DNA of 64,000 nt from Pseudomonas entomophila L48 (lineage in GTDB: Bacteria; Pseudomonadota; Gammaproteobacteria; Pseudomonadales; Pseudomonadaceae). Shown here one piece after another: positions 8,597 through 17,638 of the stretch. How positions within the stretch are numbered: the stretch's first letter is position 1; each line of letters begins with the position of its first letter. A program made the position numbers and the translations under genes. The stretch spans positions 988,501-1,052,500 of the forward strand of contig NC_008027.1 of NCBI RefSeq assembly GCF_000026105.1, in the 5' to 3' direction. The notes below the pieces were generated by a model that saw only the letters and a list, made by a program, of their open reading frames with translations, made no database searches and was not told where the DNA came from.

Positions 8597-9775
8597 ATGC
8601 TCAATGCCGAACAACGTGCAATCATCAAGGCCACTGTTCCCCTGCTGGAAAGCGGTGGCGAGGCGCTGACCACCCACTTCTACAAGCTGATGCTCAGCGA
8701 ATACCCCGAAGTACGCCCCCTGTTCAACCAGGCCCACCAGGCCAGTGGCGACCAGCCACGCGCCCTGGCCAACGGCGTGCTGATGTACGCCAAGCACATC
8801 GACCAGCTCGAGCAGCTCGGTGGCCTGGTCGGGCAGATCATCAACAAGCATGTGGCCTTGCAGATCCTGCCCGAGCACTACCCGATCGTCGGCGGCTGCC
8901 TGCTGCGCGCCATCGAGGAAGTGCTGGGCAAGGACATTGCCACCCCCGAGGTCATCGCCGCCTGGGCGGCGGCCTATGGGCAACTGGCCGATATTCTCAT
9001 CGGTGCCGAAGAGAGCCTGTACAAGCAGAAAGAAGCAGCTGCCGGTGGCTGGCGCGGTGCCCGCGAGTTCCGGCTGGTGCGCCGTGAGCAGGAAAGCAGC
9101 GAGGTGGTCTCGTTCTACTTCGCCCCGGTAGATGGCAAGCCGGTCATCAAGGCCGAACCGGGCCAGTACATCGGTCTGCAACTGTTCATTGGCGGGGCCG
9201 AGCAGCGCCGCAACTATTCACTGTCGGCCCTGTGCGATGGTGAGCAGTACCGCATCAGCGTCAAGCGCGAAGCCGAGGGCAAGGTCTCCAACTACCTCCA
9301 CGACGAACTGATGGTGGGCGCGACGGTGCAACTGTTCCCACCTTCCGGGGACTTCACCCTGGCCGCCAGCGACAAGCCGCTGGTATTGATCAGTGGCGGC
9401 GTGGGCATCACCCCGACGTTGGCCATGCTCGAAGCGGCGCTGAAGACCCAGCGCCCGGTGCACTTCATTCATTGCGCGCGCAATGGCGCGGTGCATGCGT
9501 TCCGTGACTGGGTCGACGGGCTGGCCGAGAAGCATCCGCAGCTCAAGCGCTTCTATTGCTACGCCGAGGACGACGGTAGCCGTGCTGCCGATGCGGTGGG
9601 CCTGCTGGATCAGGATTTGTTGGCCGAATGGATGCCGCGTGAACGCGATGTCGATGCCTATTTCCTCGGGCCCAAGGGCTTCATGGCGGCGATCAAGCGT
9701 CAGCTCAAGGGGTTGGGGGTGCCGGAAGGGCAGAGCCGTTATGAGTTCTTCGGGCCAGCGGCGGCATTGGAGTAA
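8597..9775 (+). CDS. hmp: Flavohaemoglobin, nitric oxide dioxygenase
   Basis: Oxidises NO to nitrate using O2 and NAD(P)H in the cytoplasm. A globin domain (residues 1-140) carries the proximal haem ligand H85 (NKHVALQI). It is followed by a ferredoxin-reductase module with the FAD motif RNYSLSA and the NAD(P)H loop GGVGITP, ending FFGPAAALE as expected for the family. It is 392 residues, and AGGAG at 8584-8588 supports the ATG at 8597. It is paired with divergent norR. Some Pseudomonas annotations call it fhp. Confidence 0.95.
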   Translation: MLNAEQRAIIKATVPLLESGGEALTTHFYKLMLSEYPEVRPLFNQAHQASGDQPRALANGVLMYAKHIDQLEQLGGLVGQIINKHVALQILPEHYPIVGGCLLRAIEEVLGKDIATPEVIAAWAAAYGQLADILIGAEESLYKQKEAAAGGWRGAREFRLVRREQESSEVVSFYFAPVDGKPVIKAEPGQYIGLQLFIGGAEQRRNYSLSALCDGEQYRISVKREAEGKVSNYLHDELMVGATVQLFPPSGDFTLAASDKPLVLISGGVGITPTLAMLEAALKTQRPVHFIHCARNGAVHAFRDWVDGLAEKHPQLKRFYCYAEDDGSRAADAVGLLDQDLLAEWMPRERDVDAYFLGPKGFMAAIKRQLKGLGVPEGQSRYEFFGPAAALE

Positions 9776-9793
9776 TCGGTAGCGCTTACTGAC

Positions 9794-9850
9794 GGTTCGC
9801 CGGCAAGCCGGCTCCTACAGGTTCCTTAGGGGCCGGCTTGCCGGCGAACG
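9794..9850. repeat. REP pair after hmp
   Basis: GTTCGCCGGCAAGCCGGCTC facing GGCCGGCTTGCCGGCGAAC; same family as the element at 6827. Confidence 0.88.
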
Positions 9851-9859
9851 GCACTGCAT

Positions 9860-9991
9860 CCCAATCGCTGCGGTTCGGCGTTCCGCCGTAGCGCTTCCTG
9901 CCAGGCTCCCGGCCGTGGGTAATCGAGAACGAAGCGGACGATTGCATTCGCATGGGGCGCTGCGGCCGAGCGCCGAACCGCAGCGATTGGG
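9860..9991. repeat. 132-bp palindromic element with 21-bp perfect inverted ends (MITE-like)
   Basis: The ends CAATCGCTGCGGTTCGGCG and CGCCGAACCGCAGCGATTG are part of a 21-bp perfect inverted repeat (9860-9880 and 9971-9991). After a 4-nt internal loop the stem continues as GCCGTAGCGC / GCGCTGCGGC. It has no protein-coding support. It could be a MITE-like mobile remnant or a structured RNA that ends at the terminator at 10016-10051. The 9776-10287 gap otherwise holds only the REP pair and that terminator. Confidence 0.55.
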
Positions 9992-10015
9992 CCTAGCCCC
10001 CTCTCTATATAAGGA

Positions 10016-10051
10016 AAGATGAAAGCCGCTACAGCGGCCTTCATCTTTAAT
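10016..10051. terminator. Bidirectional terminator-like hairpin
   Basis: AGATGAAAGCCGCT-aca-AGCGGCCTTCATCT, a 14-bp stem with one mismatch, flanked by AAAG on the left and TTTAA on the right. Confidence 0.65.
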
Positions 10052-10287
10052 CCTCCTTTAATCACTGTATCCTTCACTCCCGAGTGTCGAGGGGCCTGGC
10101 CCTGGCTGGCGCTTGGGCCTCCGTGTTTTTCACGCACGGTGGTTGAACCGAAACCGACCCGCTCGGTCCTAGGTCAACAGTGGATAGCCGCACGCCCCGC
10201 CTCGACACATTCAAAGGTCATCTCCAGCGTGTAGACTTGGCGCCCCCGGGCAGCCAACGCTGCCACTCTCCATCGAAGGAATCGGCA

Positions 10288-10794
10288 ATGAACGAACTCA
10301 CATCGCGCCTGAATCGGGAACGGCGCTTTCTGGTGCTCCTCGGCGTGATCTGCCTGGCACTGATCGGCGGTGCGCTGTACATGCAGGTGGTGCTGGGCGA
10401 GGCGCCGTGCCCGCTGTGCATCCTGCAACGCTACGCGCTGCTGTTCATCGCGATCTTCGCCTTCATCGCCGCCGCCATGCCGGGGCGCAAGAGCCTGACC
10501 TTCTTCGAAGTGCTGGTGGTGCTCAGCGCCATCGGTGGCATCGTTGCAGCCGGCAACCATGTGTATATACTCGCCAACCCGATGGTCAGCTGCGGCATCG
10601 ACACGCTGCAACCGATCGTCGATGACCTGCCGCTGGCCAAGCTCTGGCCGCTGGCTTTCCAGGTCGACGGCTTCTGCTCCACGCCGTACCCGCCGATCCT
10701 CGGGCTGTCGCTCGCCCAGTGGGCCCTGGTCGCCTTCGTGCTGACCACCGTGCTGGTCCCCCTGGGAATCTACCGCAACCGTCGTCGCGGTTAG
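10288..10794 (+). CDS. dsbB: DsbB-family disulfide bond formation protein
   Basis: Inner-membrane quinone reductase that reoxidises DsbA. Four transmembrane segments are visible. The two periplasmic cysteine pairs are present: C41-P-L-C44 and C102/C130 (SCGIDTLQ and GFCSTPYPP). At 168 residues it is normal for the family. The ATG at 10288 has GAAGGA at 10275-10280. Pseudomonads often carry two DsbB paralogues, and a DsbB-like gene is commonly found just upstream of cyoA, as here; it may be the secondary copy. The 494-bp gap to the next gene suggests independent transcription. Confidence 0.85.
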   Translation: MNELTSRLNRERRFLVLLGVICLALIGGALYMQVVLGEAPCPLCILQRYALLFIAIFAFIAAAMPGRKSLTFFEVLVVLSAIGGIVAAGNHVYILANPMVSCGIDTLQPIVDDLPLAKLWPLAFQVDGFCSTPYPPILGLSLAQWALVAFVLTTVLVPLGIYRNRRRG

Positions 10795-10808
10795 ACCAAA
10801 GTCCCTAT

Positions 10809-10873
10809 TTGACCCAGGTCTATTGCAGGGCGTGAGAAGGCACAAACCCTGCCGAATGATTGACCAGGGTCAA
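10809..10873. promoter_or_regulatory. Anr/FNR-type boxes upstream of cyo
   Basis: TTGAC-CAGG-GTCAA (10860-10873) is a perfect palindrome close to the Anr consensus TTGAT-N4-ATCAA. A weaker copy, TTGAC-CCAG-GTCTA, is at 10809-10822. Anr is known to repress cytochrome o genes at low oxygen in P. putida. The sites lie about 480 bp before cyoA, so the operon must have a long leader or a further promoter. Confidence 0.55.
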
Positions 10874-11004
10874 GCTCGGGACCTTGCGCAATGCGGGTTT
10901 CAGGGCTATTCGGCGGGGTGCGACAAACTGTCGCGAAGTTGATTTTTTGAGCAGCATTGTTACGCATTCTGTAAAAGACTGTTGCTCAATAAGTCATAGT
11001 CAAT

Positions 11005-11031
11005 GGGGGGCGACCTCACTACAATCGCCCC
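11005..11031 (+). promoter_or_regulatory. Hairpin in the cyo leader with embedded TACAAT
   Basis: GGGGGCGA-cctcactacaa-TCGCCCCC is a perfect 8-bp stem; the loop side contains TACAAT (11020-11025), a possible -10 element with no good -35. The rest of the 558-bp dsbB-cyoA gap shows no credible gene. Confidence 0.35.
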
Positions 11032-11352
11032 CAATTTCCGTTCGGCACTGCTTGCGAGTCGCAGGATTGAAGGAAGCCGCAGCGCTCCCTTTTGCTGACT
11101 TCGTCAAGTTTCGCCCAACGGCGATACCGGGCGGACCCCCCTCCGCGTTTTCCGCACCAAATGGACTTGGTCTGAAGTACAGGCCTGTTGCCTACGAAAC
11201 CATAAGCACCGTTAACACGCTTGGCGCCAAGGTCCTGCAGTCGGACCCCGGGCAGGAGCGAGTACGGGCGCGAATTGCCGCACTTGGCAGGACGAAGTGT
11301 TGGCTACCAAAACACAAATTGCATTGAAGCAAGCTGATCTAGAGGTCGTGAG

Positions 11353-12297
11353 ATGAGTAAAAAGCGTTACCCCAGACTGTTTGGCATATTGCCCTTTTTA
11401 GGCATGCTTTTACTCAGTGGGTGCAACTGGACCCTGCTCGACCCGAAGGGCCAGGTCGGCATTGAGCAGAAGAACCTGATCCTGATCGCCACCGGCCTGA
11501 TGCTGCTGGTGGTCGTGCCCGTGATCATCATGACCCTGGCGTTCGCCTGGAAGTACCGTGCTTCCAACAAGGCCGCCACCTACACCCCCGACTGGTCGCA
11601 CTCGACCAAGATCGAAGCCGCGGTGTGGATCATCCCGATCCTGATCATCATCGCCCTGGGTTACTTCACCTACCACTCCACCCACAAGCTGGACCCGTAC
11701 CGTCCACTGGATTCCGATGTGAAGCCGGTGCAGATCGACGTGGTCGCGCTGGACTGGAAGTGGCTGTTCATCTACCCGGAGCAGGGCATCGCCACGGTCA
11801 ACAAGATCGTCTTCCCGGCCAACACCCCGGTCAACTTCCGTGTCACCTCCGACGCCGTGATGAACTCCTTCTTCATCCCGGGCCTGGGTGGCCAGATCTA
11901 CGCCATGGCCGGCATGACCACCAAACTGCACCTGATCGCCAACGAGAACGGTGAGTTCGACGGTATCTCCGCCAACTACAGCGGCGCCGGCTTCACCGGT
12001 ATGAAATTCAAGGCTGTCGCCACTTCGCAAGCTGACTTCGATGCATGGGTCGCTGAAGTGAAGGCATCGCCGAAGAAACTGGACCAGGCCGAATATGACG
12101 CCTTGGCCAAAGCTAGCGAAAACAACCCAGTCGCGCTGTACAGCGAGGCTCCGGCTGACCAGTTCCAGCGCATCGTCGACAAGTACGAAGGCATGAACCG
12201 CGGTCGTCCGAACCACGAAGAAGCAGGCAGCAAAGACCTGGCCACTACCAAGGGTGTGGAATCGAGTATGCAACCAGCTGCCGGTGCAGAGGAGTAA
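11353..12297 (+). CDS. cyoA: Cytochrome o ubiquinol oxidase subunit II
   Basis: Subunit II of the haem-copper quinol oxidase. It is an inner-membrane lipoprotein: signal peptide with lipobox LLSGC (lipidated C24), two transmembrane helices (about 42-65 and 85-105) and a periplasmic cupredoxin-like domain without the CuA ligands, as in E. coli CyoA. It is 314 residues. GAGG at 11342-11345 is well spaced to the ATG. First gene of cyoABCDE, with 3 bp to cyoB. Expression is probably set by oxygen (Anr boxes upstream). Confidence 0.97.
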   Translation: MSKKRYPRLFGILPFLGMLLLSGCNWTLLDPKGQVGIEQKNLILIATGLMLLVVVPVIIMTLAFAWKYRASNKAATYTPDWSHSTKIEAAVWIIPILIIIALGYFTYHSTHKLDPYRPLDSDVKPVQIDVVALDWKWLFIYPEQGIATVNKIVFPANTPVNFRVTSDAVMNSFFIPGLGGQIYAMAGMTTKLHLIANENGEFDGISANYSGAGFTGMKFKAVATSQADFDAWVAEVKASPKKLDQAEYDALAKASENNPVALYSEAPADQFQRIVDKYEGMNRGRPNHEEAGSKDLATTKGVESSMQPAAGAEE

Positions 12298-12300
12298 GAG

Positions 12301-14322
12301 ATGTTCGGTAAATTAACTCTGGAGGCGATACCGTATCACGAGCCGATAGTCATGGTGACGCTTGCCATGATCGCGCTCGGTGGTATTGCCGTCGTTGGTG
12401 CCATCACCTATTTCCGCAAGTGGACCTACTTGTGGACCGAGTGGTTGACCACGGTCGACCACAAGAAAATCGGCGTGATGTACATCATCGTCGCTATGGT
12501 CATGCTGCTGCGCGGCTTCGCCGACGCCATCATGATGCGTACCCAGCTGGCCGCCGCCACCGGTGGCTCCGAAGGCTACCTGCCGCCTGAACACTATGAC
12601 CAGATCTTCACCGCCCACGGTGTGATCATGATCATCTTCATGGCGATGCCGTTCTTCACCGGCCTGATGAACCTCGCGGTTCCGCTGCAGATCGGTGCAC
12701 GTGACGTTGCCTTCCCGTTCCTGAACTCCCTGAGCTTCTACCTGCTGCTGGCAGGCGTGCTGCTGGTCAACATCTCGCTGGGCGTTGGTGAATTCGCCAA
12801 GACCGGCTGGGTTGCCTATCCGCCGCTGGCGGGCATCCAGTACAGCCCTGGGGTGGGTGTCGACTACTACATCTGGGCGCTACAGCTCTCAGGCCTGGGT
12901 ACGACACTGACCGGCGTGAACTTCCTCGTCACCGTGATGAAGATGCGCGCCCCTGGCATGAAGCTGATGGACATGCCGATCTTCACCTGGACCTGCACCT
13001 GGGCCAACGTGCTGATCGTCGCTTCCTTCCCGATCCTGACCGCCGCACTCGCCCTGCTGACCGTTGACCGTTATCTGGACTTCCACATCTTCACCAACGA
13101 GCTTGGTGGGAACCCGATGATGTACGTCAACCTGTTCTGGGCATGGGGTCACCCTGAGGTGTACATCCTGATCCTGCCGGCCTTCGGCGTGTTCTCGGAA
13201 GTTACCTCGACCTTCGCAGGCAAGCGCCTGTTCGGTCACCACTCGATGATCTACGCATCGGGCGCGATCGCCATCCTCGGCTTCGCGGTCTGGCTGCACC
13301 ACTTCTTCACCATGGGTGCCGGCGCCAGCGTCAACACCTTCTTCGGCCTGGCGACGATGCTGATCTCCATTCCGACCGGTGTGAAGCTGTTCAACTGGCT
13401 GTTCACCATCTACCAGGGCCGTCTGCGCTTCACCGCGCCGATCATGTGGACCCTGGGCTTCATGGTCACCTTCTCCATCGGTGGCATGACCGGCGTTCTG
13501 CTGGCTGTTCCAGGTGCCGACTTCGTTCTGCACAACAGCCTGTTCGTGATCGCCCACTTCCACAACGTGATCATCGGTGGCGCGGTCTTCGGCTACATCG
13601 CCGGCTTCGCCTTCTGGTTCCCGAAAGCCTTCGGTTTCACCCTGAACGAGAAGTGGGGCAAGGCTGCCTTCTGGTTCTGGATCTCCGGCTTCTACGTAGC
13701 GTTCATGCCGCTGTACGCCCTGGGCTTCATGGGCATGACCCGTCGTCTGAACCACTCCGACAACCCGCTGTGGGAACCCTACCTGTACGTGGCCGTCGTC
13801 GGCGCCGTGCTGATCCTGTTCGGTATCGCCTGCCAGCTGATCCAGATCTACGTCTCGGTTCGCGACCGCAAGGACAACATGGACGTCACTGGCGACCCAT
13901 GGGGTGGCCGTACGCTCGAGTGGTCGACTTCGTCGCCACCTCCGTTCTACAACTTCGCTCACATGCCTGAGCATGTAGGCCTGGACGCCTGGCACGAAGC
14001 CAAGCAAGCCGGTGCCGCGTACAAAGCTCCGGCCAAGTACGAAGCGATCCACATGCCGAGCAACACCTCGACTGGTCTGTTCATGGGCCTGCTGTTGACC
14101 GTGTTCGGCTTCGCCTTCATCTGGCACATCTGGTGGCTGGTGGGTGCGAGCCTGGTTGCGACCATCGCTGTCTTCGTTCGCCACGCCGCGCGTGACGACC
14201 AGGGCTACATGGTTCCGGCCGAAGAAGTGGCGCGCATCGAAGGCGAGCGCATGAAGGCGCTGGCCAAGGCTGGTGCACTGCCTGCCGGCGGCGCACGTGT
14301 CGAATCGTTTGAACGGGTGTAA
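12301..14322 (+). CDS. cyoB: Cytochrome o ubiquinol oxidase subunit I
   Basis: Catalytic subunit holding low-spin haem b and the haem o3-CuB centre; it reduces O2 to water and pumps protons. Ligands fall at the same numbers as in E. coli: H106 (TAHGVIMI), H284 with Y288 (WGHPEVY), H333/H334 (WLHHFF) and H419/H421 (AHFHNV). It is 673 residues with about 15 helices. The Shine-Dalgarno lies in the end of cyoA (AGGAGTAAG). Second gene of the operon. Confidence 0.98.
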   Translation: MFGKLTLEAIPYHEPIVMVTLAMIALGGIAVVGAITYFRKWTYLWTEWLTTVDHKKIGVMYIIVAMVMLLRGFADAIMMRTQLAAATGGSEGYLPPEHYDQIFTAHGVIMIIFMAMPFFTGLMNLAVPLQIGARDVAFPFLNSLSFYLLLAGVLLVNISLGVGEFAKTGWVAYPPLAGIQYSPGVGVDYYIWALQLSGLGTTLTGVNFLVTVMKMRAPGMKLMDMPIFTWTCTWANVLIVASFPILTAALALLTVDRYLDFHIFTNELGGNPMMYVNLFWAWGHPEVYILILPAFGVFSEVTSTFAGKRLFGHHSMIYASGAIAILGFAVWLHHFFTMGAGASVNTFFGLATMLISIPTGVKLFNWLFTIYQGRLRFTAPIMWTLGFMVTFSIGGMTGVLLAVPGADFVLHNSLFVIAHFHNVIIGGAVFGYIAGFAFWFPKAFGFTLNEKWGKAAFWFWISGFYVAFMPLYALGFMGMTRRLNHSDNPLWEPYLYVAVVGAVLILFGIACQLIQIYVSVRDRKDNMDVTGDPWGGRTLEWSTSSPPPFYNFAHMPEHVGLDAWHEAKQAGAAYKAPAKYEAIHMPSNTSTGLFMGLLLTVFGFAFIWHIWWLVGASLVATIAVFVRHAARDDQGYMVPAEEVARIEGERMKALAKAGALPAGGARVESFERV

Positions 14323-14325
14323 TCA

Positions 14326-14949
14326 ATGTCCAGTCAAGTAATGCACGGTGCTGCTCATGGTCACGACCATGGGCATGATGACCACCACCACGACTCGGGC
14401 CAGATGACCGTCCTCGGTTTCTGGCTGTACCTGATGACCGACTGCATCCTGTTTGCGTCGCTCTTCGCCACCTACGCGGTGCTGTCCGGCAGTTTTGCCG
14501 GCGGCCCGTCGGGTCACGACATCTTCCAGCTCGACTTCGTGCTGGTTGAAACCGCGTTCCTGCTGCTGTCCTCGATCACCTTCGGCTTCGCCATGCTGAA
14601 GATGTTCGACGGCAAGAAGGCAGGTGTACTGGGCTGGTTGGCCGTGACCTTCCTGTTCGGTGCCGGCTTCATCGCGATGGAAATCTATGAATTCCATCAC
14701 CTGATCGCCGAAGGCTTCGGCCCGCAGCGCAGTGGCTTCCTGTCGGCGTTCTTCGCCCTGGTAGGTACCCACGGTCTGCACGTGACCGCCGGCCTGATCT
14801 GGATGGCGATCATGATGTATCAGATCAACAAGCACGGCATCACGCCGACCGCCAAGACCCGCATGAGCTGCCTGAGCCTGTTCTGGCACTTCCTGGACGT
14901 GGTCTGGATCTGCGTGTTCACCGTCGTCTACCTGCTGGGAGTTCTGTAA
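14326..14949 (+). CDS. cyoC: Cytochrome o ubiquinol oxidase subunit III
   Basis: Five-helix subunit III of the quinol oxidase (207 residues). It has a His-rich N terminus ([14 protein letters not shown]), more histidines than usual, and the family segment [10 protein letters not shown]. It starts 3 bp after cyoB and overlaps cyoD by one base (TAATG). Confidence 0.96.
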   Translation: MSSQVMHGAAHGHDHGHDDHHHDSGQMTVLGFWLYLMTDCILFASLFATYAVLSGSFAGGPSGHDIFQLDFVLVETAFLLLSSITFGFAMLKMFDGKKAGVLGWLAVTFLFGAGFIAMEIYEFHHLIAEGFGPQRSGFLSAFFALVGTHGLHVTAGLIWMAIMMYQINKHGITPTAKTRMSCLSLFWHFLDVVWICVFTVVYLLGVL

Positions 14950-15281
14950 TGGCTAGCGCACACGACACTCATCACGAGGGTAACCACGGTAGCGTGAAGT
15001 CGTACATGATCGGCTTCGTGCTCTCGATCATCCTGACCGCGATCCCGTTCGGCCTGGTGATGTTCCCGAGCCTGCCGAAGAACCTGACCGTCCTGGTCGT
15101 GGTGGCCATGGCCGTCATCCAGGTGGTAGTGCACCTCGTGTACTTCCTGCACATGGACCGCTCGAAAGAGCAACGCTCCAACGTGTCGACGTTCCTGTTC
15201 ACTGTTCTGGTAATCGCGCTGCTGGTCGGCCTGTCGCTGTGGATCATGTTCAGCATCCACTTCGAAATGCTGGCCAAGTGA
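14949..15281 (+). CDS. cyoD: Cytochrome o ubiquinol oxidase subunit IV
   Basis: Small subunit IV (110 residues) needed for CuB assembly. It has three transmembrane helices and the family segment VVVHLVYFLHMD. Its ATG shares a base with the cyoC stop. Confidence 0.96.
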   Translation: MASAHDTHHEGNHGSVKSYMIGFVLSIILTAIPFGLVMFPSLPKNLTVLVVVAMAVIQVVVHLVYFLHMDRSKEQRSNVSTFLFTVLVIALLVGLSLWIMFSIHFEMLAK

Positions 15282-15292
15282 GGTAAGACTGC

Positions 15293-16180
15293 ATGTCCGT
15301 TAAGCACTTTATCCAAATCACCAAACCGGGGATCATTTTCGGTAACGTGCTTTCCGTGGCAGGCGGCTTCTTCCTTGCCTCGAAGGGCCATGTGGACTTC
15401 GCCCTGTTCCTGGCGGTGGTGATCGGTACTTCGCTGGTGGTCGCGTCCGGATGCGTGTTCAACAACTGCATCGACCGCGACATCGACCACAAGATGGAGC
15501 GCACCAAGAACCGCGTCATGGTGCAGGGCGGCATGTCGCTGACCCTCGCGCTGGCCTACGCCACCCTGCTCGGGGTGGCCGGCTTCAGCCTGCTGTATGT
15601 CCAGGCCAACCCGCTGGCGGCGTTCTGCGCGCTGGTCGGCTTCGTCGTCTACGTCGGCTTCTACAGCCTGTGGCTGAAGCGCAAATCGGTGCACGGCACC
15701 TTGGTTGGCAGCCTGTCCGGTGCCATGCCTCCGGTGATCGGCTACTGCGCCGTGAGCAACAGCTTCGACCTGGCGGCGGTGACGCTGCTGGTGATGTTCA
15801 GCCTGTGGCAGATGCCGCACAGCTTTGCGATCGCGATCTTCCGCTTCAAGGACTACAGCGCCGCCAACATTCCGGTCCTGCCGGTGGCGCGCGGTATCCT
15901 GGCGGCGAAGAAGCAGATCGTGCTGTACGTGCTGGCCTTCGTGCTCGCCACCGTCATGCTGACCCTGGGCGGCTACGCCGGCCTGGGTTACCTCGCCGTG
16001 GCGGCCGCCATGGGCCTGTACTGGTTGTACATGGCCTGGGGTGGCTACAAGGCCGAGGATGACAGCAAGTGGGCGCGCAAGGTGTTCGGCTTCTCCATCC
16101 TCACCGTCACCGCCCTGAGCGTGATGATGTCGGTGGACAGCCAGACCGCGGCCGATGTGCTGATGACCTACGCACGCTGA
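15293..16180 (+). CDS. cyoE: Haem o synthase (protohaem IX farnesyltransferase)
   Basis: UbiA-family prenyltransferase that farnesylates haem b to haem o for the oxidase. It shows the Asp-rich motif [12 protein letters not shown] with KNR following, and a second conserved region around [14 protein letters not shown]. It is 295 residues with eight or nine helices. Last gene of the operon, followed by a strong terminator. Confidence 0.96.
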   Translation: MSVKHFIQITKPGIIFGNVLSVAGGFFLASKGHVDFALFLAVVIGTSLVVASGCVFNNCIDRDIDHKMERTKNRVMVQGGMSLTLALAYATLLGVAGFSLLYVQANPLAAFCALVGFVVYVGFYSLWLKRKSVHGTLVGSLSGAMPPVIGYCAVSNSFDLAAVTLLVMFSLWQMPHSFAIAIFRFKDYSAANIPVLPVARGILAAKKQIVLYVLAFVLATVMLTLGGYAGLGYLAVAAAMGLYWLYMAWGGYKAEDDSKWARKVFGFSILTVTALSVMMSVDSQTAADVLMTYAR

Positions 16181-16204
16181 CAGCGACGTTTGCTACACAA
16201 GAAG

Positions 16205-16227
16205 CCCGGCCCAGTGCCGGGTTTTTT
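16205..16227 (+). terminator. Rho-independent terminator of the cyo operon
   Basis: CCCGGC-ccagt-GCCGGG followed by TTTTTT. Confidence 0.9.
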
Positions 16228-16260
16228 ATTGCCTCCGGGCAGGCTTTCCGGCTGATAGGG

Positions 16261-16307
16261 CTGACTCAGTGAAGGCATCTTTCCTACTCCTATCACTGAG
16301 GAGTCAG
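16261..16307 (+). promoter_or_regulatory. Hairpin that can sequester the ribosome binding site of the 16312 gene
   Basis: CTGACTC (16261-16267) pairs with GAGTCAG (16301-16307), and AGTG with CACT (16294-16297); GAG is bulged. The predicted ribosome site GAGGAG (16298-16303) sits inside this stem, 8 bp before the ATG. Confidence 0.45.
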
Positions 16308-16311
16308 ACAA

Positions 16312-17439
16312 ATGAGTGTATTTACAGCGTACTTCTGCGGCACCGGTTCCCACCGCTTCGACACCAGCAACCCCAGCTACTGGAACGGTGAGCTGGTCTC
16401 GACCCTGGCTAGCCACGACAAGGGCTGGGAGTTTGCCGAATGGGTTGCGGTCGATGGACCTGGCAGTGGCAACATGCAGGACGACGATCTGTTCGTCGAA
16501 CCTGGGGGCTACTTCAACTGGACCGGAGCGCTGTTCGGTAAAGGCTGGAATGAGAACGTCGCGCACGTCCTGCAGGTCATCAAAGGTGAACCCGCTTGGA
16601 GCCGTACCAAGCTCAGCGAGGCGGAGTACACGAAGCTGAAGGCGGCCGGGGTGGATATCCCCGACCTCAGCGCAAGTGGCTCGTGGTTCTGGCGTACCTA
16701 CGATTACGGCGACCGCACGCCCACGCCTCAACAGCTGCAGGCAGGGATCATCGCCATGCACCGCAAGCCGAAGATTCCGACCCAGGTCAACCTTGTCGGT
16801 TGGAGCCGGGGCGGCATCAGTTGCCACATGCTGGCCAATGCCATGGCGAAGGACCCCGTGCTGAAGAATGTGCCGGTGAACATTTTCGTCATCGATCCGG
16901 TGCCTGGCCCGCTCAATGTGCAGGAGGAACGTGTGAAGTTGGCCAGCAACGTCAGGGAGTATGTCGGCTTCTTCTCCCGCGATGAGCGCTCCAAGGGGTT
17001 CGCCTGCGTGATCCCATCGATCGAGCGGGGCACCAGCATGTCCATCTTCCCGATGCCCGGTCGCCATGCCACGCTGGTGGGCAATGCCTCGCTCGAAGGG
17101 GTGGGCGCTGGCAAGCAGCTCATCGAGCCAGGTTTGGTCGTGCGCCATTACGCCGAGGTCTGCCTCAAGCGCTGGGGCGTGAGCCTGGACAAGTGCCTGA
17201 GCCTGACTGATGCCCAGGTGACGGCGTATCACAGCGCCATTGCCGCCCAGGATGAACGCTATGTCGCCATGCGCAGCAAGTCTTATTCGCTCGTCCTTGA
17301 AGGTGACAGGAACGACCGCTTCGTCCATCACGGTCTGCGTGAGACCAGCTTCAGCTTTTGCCGAGGCGAGCACCTTTATCCGAGCGACGGACTGAGCCTG
17401 CAGCACATCGATGCCAATACCTACAAAGTGTTGCGCTGA
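16312..17439 (+). CDS. Putative alpha/beta hydrolase with GWSRGG nucleophile elbow
   Basis: A 375-residue protein with a serine-hydrolase layout: possible oxyanion segment FCGTGSHRF near the N terminus, nucleophile S165 in GWSRGG, an acidic candidate D195 (VIDPVPGP) and H252 (PGRHATLV). The GxSRG elbow recalls DUF2235/Tle-type lipases, some of which are type VI secretion effectors, but no T6SS genes, immunity gene or signal peptide are visible here. It is monocistronic with its own terminator. Substrate unknown; the fold call is moderately confident. Confidence 0.6.
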   Translation: MSVFTAYFCGTGSHRFDTSNPSYWNGELVSTLASHDKGWEFAEWVAVDGPGSGNMQDDDLFVEPGGYFNWTGALFGKGWNENVAHVLQVIKGEPAWSRTKLSEAEYTKLKAAGVDIPDLSASGSWFWRTYDYGDRTPTPQQLQAGIIAMHRKPKIPTQVNLVGWSRGGISCHMLANAMAKDPVLKNVPVNIFVIDPVPGPLNVQEERVKLASNVREYVGFFSRDERSKGFACVIPSIERGTSMSIFPMPGRHATLVGNASLEGVGAGKQLIEPGLVVRHYAEVCLKRWGVSLDKCLSLTDAQVTAYHSAIAAQDERYVAMRSKSYSLVLEGDRNDRFVHHGLRETSFSFCRGEHLYPSDGLSLQHIDANTYKVLR

Positions 17440-17484
17440 TCTGCCGGATCTACGCACGCTGATCGCTGGCTGATACCGCGAAAC

Positions 17485-17508
17485 GCCCCGGCTTGCCGGG
17501 GCGTTTAT
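17485..17508 (+). terminator. Terminator after the alpha/beta hydrolase gene
   Basis: CGCCCCGGC-tt-GCCGGGGCG followed by TTTATTTTT. The 17440-17638 gap holds little else; a TTGACA is present near 17538 but has no convincing -10. Confidence 0.85.
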
Positions 17509-17638
17509 TTTTGTGTGGGGAAATACATAAGTATCCAGTTGACAGGGTCAGGCACTTTGCAGGATTTTATCCGCCGCAGGTCAGGATGACCTGGCGGCCG
17601 TGGGTTGGCCGTATACCCTCTAGACGAAGGACTGTACC

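Noticed and set aside
9826..10137. Minus-strand frame over the 132-bp palindrome
   Set aside because: It runs through a REP, a terminator and both arms of an inverted repeat; not a plausible protein.
10860..11327. 155-codon plus-strand frame upstream of cyoA
   Set aside because: No recognisable motif, poor codon bias, and it overlaps the Anr box and leader hairpin; best read as regulatory DNA.
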